Positions 13,856 through 15,836 of a DNA stretch of 15,836 nucleotides are shown here, in pieces. Under the pieces are notes generated by a model. The model had not been told where the DNA came from. It saw nothing but the letters and a program-made list of their open reading frames with translations, and searched no databases. Position 1 is the stretch's first letter. Each line of letters starts with the position of its first letter. The translations under genes were made by a program, and so were the position numbers. Source of the DNA: SLST01 sp046538735 (GTDB taxonomy: Bacteria > Spirochaetota > Spirochaetia > DSM-27196 > SLST01); assembly GCA_046538735.1 (NCBI GenBank), contig JBKHII010000063.1, forward strand, positions 1 through 15,836. The letters run 5' to 3'.

Positions 13856-15250
13856 CTACTCTTTCACGATGCCCAAGCGCAGGGTCGTGTCGCCGCGAAC
13901 GATACGGAAGTCGGCCTCGTCTCCCGCGTCCGCAAGCGCGGAGTAGAAGTCGCGGACCGACCGAACGTCGCGCCCCGATACTTCGGTGATGAGATCTCCC
14001 TGGCGCATGCCGCCCACCGCAGCGTCGCTTTCTCGTACGACGTTCGCTACGATCACCCCGCGCTGCCGGAACGGCAGGTTGAGCCGCTCCCTGATCTCGT
14101 CGGAGAGGGGCAGGACGGCAAACCCGGGCCAGAGCTCGCGCTCGGAGTCCTCTTCCGGGCGCTCCCCGATTCGCACCCGCACGATCCGGGCACGACCTTC
14201 GCGGACGACGCCGATGCGCACGCGTTCGCCTGCAGAGCGTCGTCCGATCACGCGCGTCAGGTCCCGGGCGTTGCGGACCGACTCATCGTCGATGGAGGTC
14301 ACGAAGTCGCCGGCGAGCAGACCATCCCGGTCTGCGGGCGAGTCGATGATGAGATTGGTCACGAGCGCGCCCGCCTCAGGGTCCACGCCGAGGTCGTGGG
14401 CGAGGCCGGGAGTGCCCGGCGTCGCCAGGTCGCCGATGGTCACGCCGAGCCAACCGTAGCGGACGCGCCCGCGCTCAACGAGGTCGTCAATCACGCGCCA
14501 TGCGTTGTTGATGGGAATCGCAAACCCGAGCCCAACGCTGCCTCCGCTTCGCGAGGCGATCCATGTGTTGATTCCGATGACCTCTCCGTCGAGGTTGACG
14601 AGCGCCCCGCCGGAATTGCCCGGGTTGATCGCGGCGTCGGTCTGGATGTAGTCGGTGAAGTCGGCGACTCCGGCTCCCGGCTGGGGATCACGGCGCAGCG
14701 CGCTCACGATGCCGACCGTCACGGTCGATTCGAAGCCGAACGGATTGCCCACCGCGAGTACCCAGTCGCCCACGTCAAGGTCGTCGGAATTGCCGAGGCG
14801 CGCCACCGGAACGGCTTCGTCGGTGCGAAACGAGACGACCGCGAGGTCGGTCCGCTCATCGGTCCCGACGATCTCCGCCTCGAACTCCCGCCCGTCGTGG
14901 AGCCGGATGCTGATCTCGTCTGCCGTGCCAACGACGTGATTGTTCGACAGCACGTAGACCGTGGAGCCTTCTCGCCGCACGATCACGCCGGAGCCGAGTC
15001 CGGGTCGCTCCAAGTCGCGCTGTTCCATCTCGGGCGTGCCCCAGAAGAAGTCCCAGGGCGAGAGGAACTGCGGCGCGCTCCGCGTGATCACCTGGATGGT
15101 GTTGATCTCGACGACTACCGGCAGCACCTCATCGGCCACCCGATTGAACTCGTTCTGCAGGCTGCGCGCGTCGGCAGCGGCGCTTCCCGCTGCGGCGAGG
15201 AACGCCATCGCGGCGACGAGGAGCGTCCAAACGATTCGGGTTCCCTTCAT
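13856..15250 (-). CDS. htrA: HtrA/DegP-type periplasmic serine protease with two PDZ domains
   Basis: This protein of about 464 residues handles misfolded envelope proteins as protease and possibly chaperone. A signal peptide (1-27, ending GSAAADA) exports it. The trypsin-like domain has the triad His105 (SNNHVVG), Asp135 (ERTDLAVV) and Ser213 (NPGNSGGALVN). PDZ1 covers about 265-360 (YGWLGVTIGD at its start) and PDZ2 about 375-460. The frame is open to an ATG at 15310, but the ATG at 15250 is chosen because it starts the signal peptide and GGAGGT (15263-15258) lies seven bases before it; the upstream ATG lies within the -24 promoter element. The SPWDFFWG loop before the catalytic domain resembles the LA-loop region of other HtrA proteins. 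It is the outermost minus-strand gene and has its own promoter region. Confidence 0.92.
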   Translation of the reverse strand: MKGTRIVWTLLVAAMAFLAAAGSAAADARSLQNEFNRVADEVLPVVVEINTIQVITRSAPQFLSPWDFFWGTPEMEQRDLERPGLGSGVIVRREGSTVYVLSNNHVVGTADEISIRLHDGREFEAEIVGTDERTDLAVVSFRTDEAVPVARLGNSDDLDVGDWVLAVGNPFGFESTVTVGIVSALRRDPQPGAGVADFTDYIQTDAAINPGNSGGALVNLDGEVIGINTWIASRSGGSVGLGFAIPINNAWRVIDDLVERGRVRYGWLGVTIGDLATPGTPGLAHDLGVDPEAGALVTNLIIDSPADRDGLLAGDFVTSIDDESVRNARDLTRVIGRRSAGERVRIGVVREGRARIVRVRIGERPEEDSERELWPGFAVLPLSDEIRERLNLPFRQRGVIVANVVRESDAAVGGMRQGDLITEVSGRDVRSVRDFYSALADAGDEADFRIVRGDTTLRLGIVKE

Positions 15251-15293
15251 AGTATTCACCTCCGTCACGTGAGTTGACATCCTGAAGTCAGCC

Positions 15294-15309
15294 AGCAATT
15301 TCAGTGCCA
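15294..15309 (-). promoter_or_regulatory. Sigma-54-type -24/-12 promoter for htrA
   Basis: On the minus strand the sequence reads TGGCACTGAAATTGCT. This matches the sigma-54 consensus TGGCAC-N5-TTGCA/T, with exactly ten bases between the invariant GG and GC. The predicted start near 15283 would give a leader of about 33 bases to the ATG at 15250. No equally good sigma-70 pair was seen. Confidence 0.5.
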
Positions 15310-15321
15310 TCGTGAGAGAAT

Positions 15322-15346
15322 TAAATCCATTCTATGTAAGGATTTA
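15322..15346. promoter_or_regulatory. Inverted repeat upstream of the htrA promoter
   Basis: TAAATCC (15322-15328) and GGATTTA (15340-15346) form a 7-bp inverted repeat with an 11-base spacer in an unusually A/T-rich patch. It lies 13 bases upstream of the -24 element on the minus strand, a place where a regulator could bind. Confidence 0.4.
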
Positions 15347-15836
15347 TGGAGCTGTGACTCGCGCGAAGAAGCTACCTGCGCTCATGGCTGAGCCAGGACG
15401 CTACGGGAAATGCGGCGTGGGAGGTCGCGTCGTGTCGTTTTGACCCAGCTTCAGGCTGGAATGTGCTATTCTGATCCGCTGATGCGCGTCCATTCGACGT
15501 CTCCAGCCGGATCGGGCCGGGTGTTCCGCCTGCGCACGAGACGGGCCGCGGCCTGCGTGGTGCGTGGCACCGCCTCGAAGGTACGCGTGGCGGGCGAACC
15601 GACGGCTCGCCCCACGACCACCTTCGTGCTCTTTCCGGAACAGGCGATAAGGGCGGGTCTTCTTACAAAGACGCCTCCTAAATGGTTCAGTTGGAGTTCA
15701 TTACAAGACCACCAACACCACCAGGATATGTAGGTTCCGACACCTGATTCACACGATACCACTGACCGGGTTCTGCAAAGGAGTTCAACCGTCCGGCAGT
15801 ACGGGAGGTAGAGTCGATCAAGGCGTAGCCGTACGA
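15347..15836. other. Unassigned end of the window
   Basis: No supportable gene is seen. Frames up to about 100 codons exist on both strands (for example 15410-15733 + and 15762-15466 -) but have no domain or ribosome binding site. An extended -10-like TGCTATTCT occurs at 15464-15472 with a TTGACC 21 bases before its -10 hexamer, too far for a normal promoter. A small hairpin CCAGC/GCTGG lies between them. From about 15650 the sequence is less GC-rich, with a short ACCACCAACACCACCA run. The final 30 bases faintly resemble the 16S rRNA 3' end but do not hold up. Confidence 0.3.

Noticed and set aside
13715..15277. Long plus-strand frame opposite htrA
   Set aside because: Antisense of a complete HtrA protease with its catalytic triad; no independent domain.
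15440..15472. Sigma-70 promoter TTGACC...TATTCT
   Set aside because: The spacer is 21 bases, too long, and no gene follows.
15720..15752. tRNA T-arm suggested by GGTTCCGACACC
   Set aside because: The stem does not pair with a seven-base loop and no acceptor or anticodon arm could be placed.
15800..15836. 16S rRNA 3' end, from GTCG..CAAGG.GTAGCCGTA
   Set aside because: The match is short with internal insertions, and the preceding bases do not form the expected helix 44 region.

Overview
The window is a GC-rich bacterial chromosomal segment with strong G/C preference at third codon positions, which is why long antisense shadow frames are common. An [FeFe]-hydrogenase operon with ferredoxin-type Fe-S domains points to an anaerobic, fermentative or syntrophic lifestyle, and a periplasmic HtrA protease points to a cell with an outer compartment. 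The style of the HtrA protein and of the IS91-type remnant reminds me of spirochaete sequences. That is an impression only, and no rRNA or marker gene is present to fix the phylum.

Region 1 (1-3730, + strand): the 3' end of a CPBP-family membrane protease, a gene-poor gap with a perfect 16-bp palindrome, then a two-gene signalling unit. This unit is a double-domain KaiC-like ATPase translationally coupled to a hybrid histidine kinase (degenerate receiver - HisKA_3 - HATPase - receiver, no DNA-binding output). No KaiA or KaiB is present.

Region 2 (3742-8757): a trans-aconitate methyltransferase gene (- strand) diverges from a four-gene + strand operon: a two-CBS-domain protein, a NuoE-like subunit (HydC), a NuoF-like subunit (HydB) and the catalytic [FeFe] hydrogenase (HydA). 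The last three have overlapping or closely spaced ends and should form a trimeric NAD(H)-linked hydrogenase. HydB lacks the extra Fe-S modules found in well-studied electron-bifurcating enzymes, and HydA carries the variant TSCSPGW motif. The leader before the CBS gene can fold into several consecutive hairpins, the last presenting the ribosome binding site.

Region 3 (8832-11107): UDP-galactopyranose mutase and a GT28/MGDG-synthase-like glycosyltransferase, 8 bases apart, probably a cell-envelope glycolipid unit.

Region 4 (about 11110-12850): an apparent insertion. It holds a decayed IS91-type transposase with a hairpin-containing insert, and a secreted coiled-coil protein of unknown function with its own promoter. 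It abuts the 3' remnant of a small Cys-containing gene (12861-13037).

Region 5 (13042-15310, - strand): a YgjV-like membrane domain fused to a GNAT-like domain, and a two-PDZ HtrA/DegP protease preceded by a well-formed sigma-54-type -24/-12 element and an inverted repeat. The remaining bases to 15836 hold no gene I can support.
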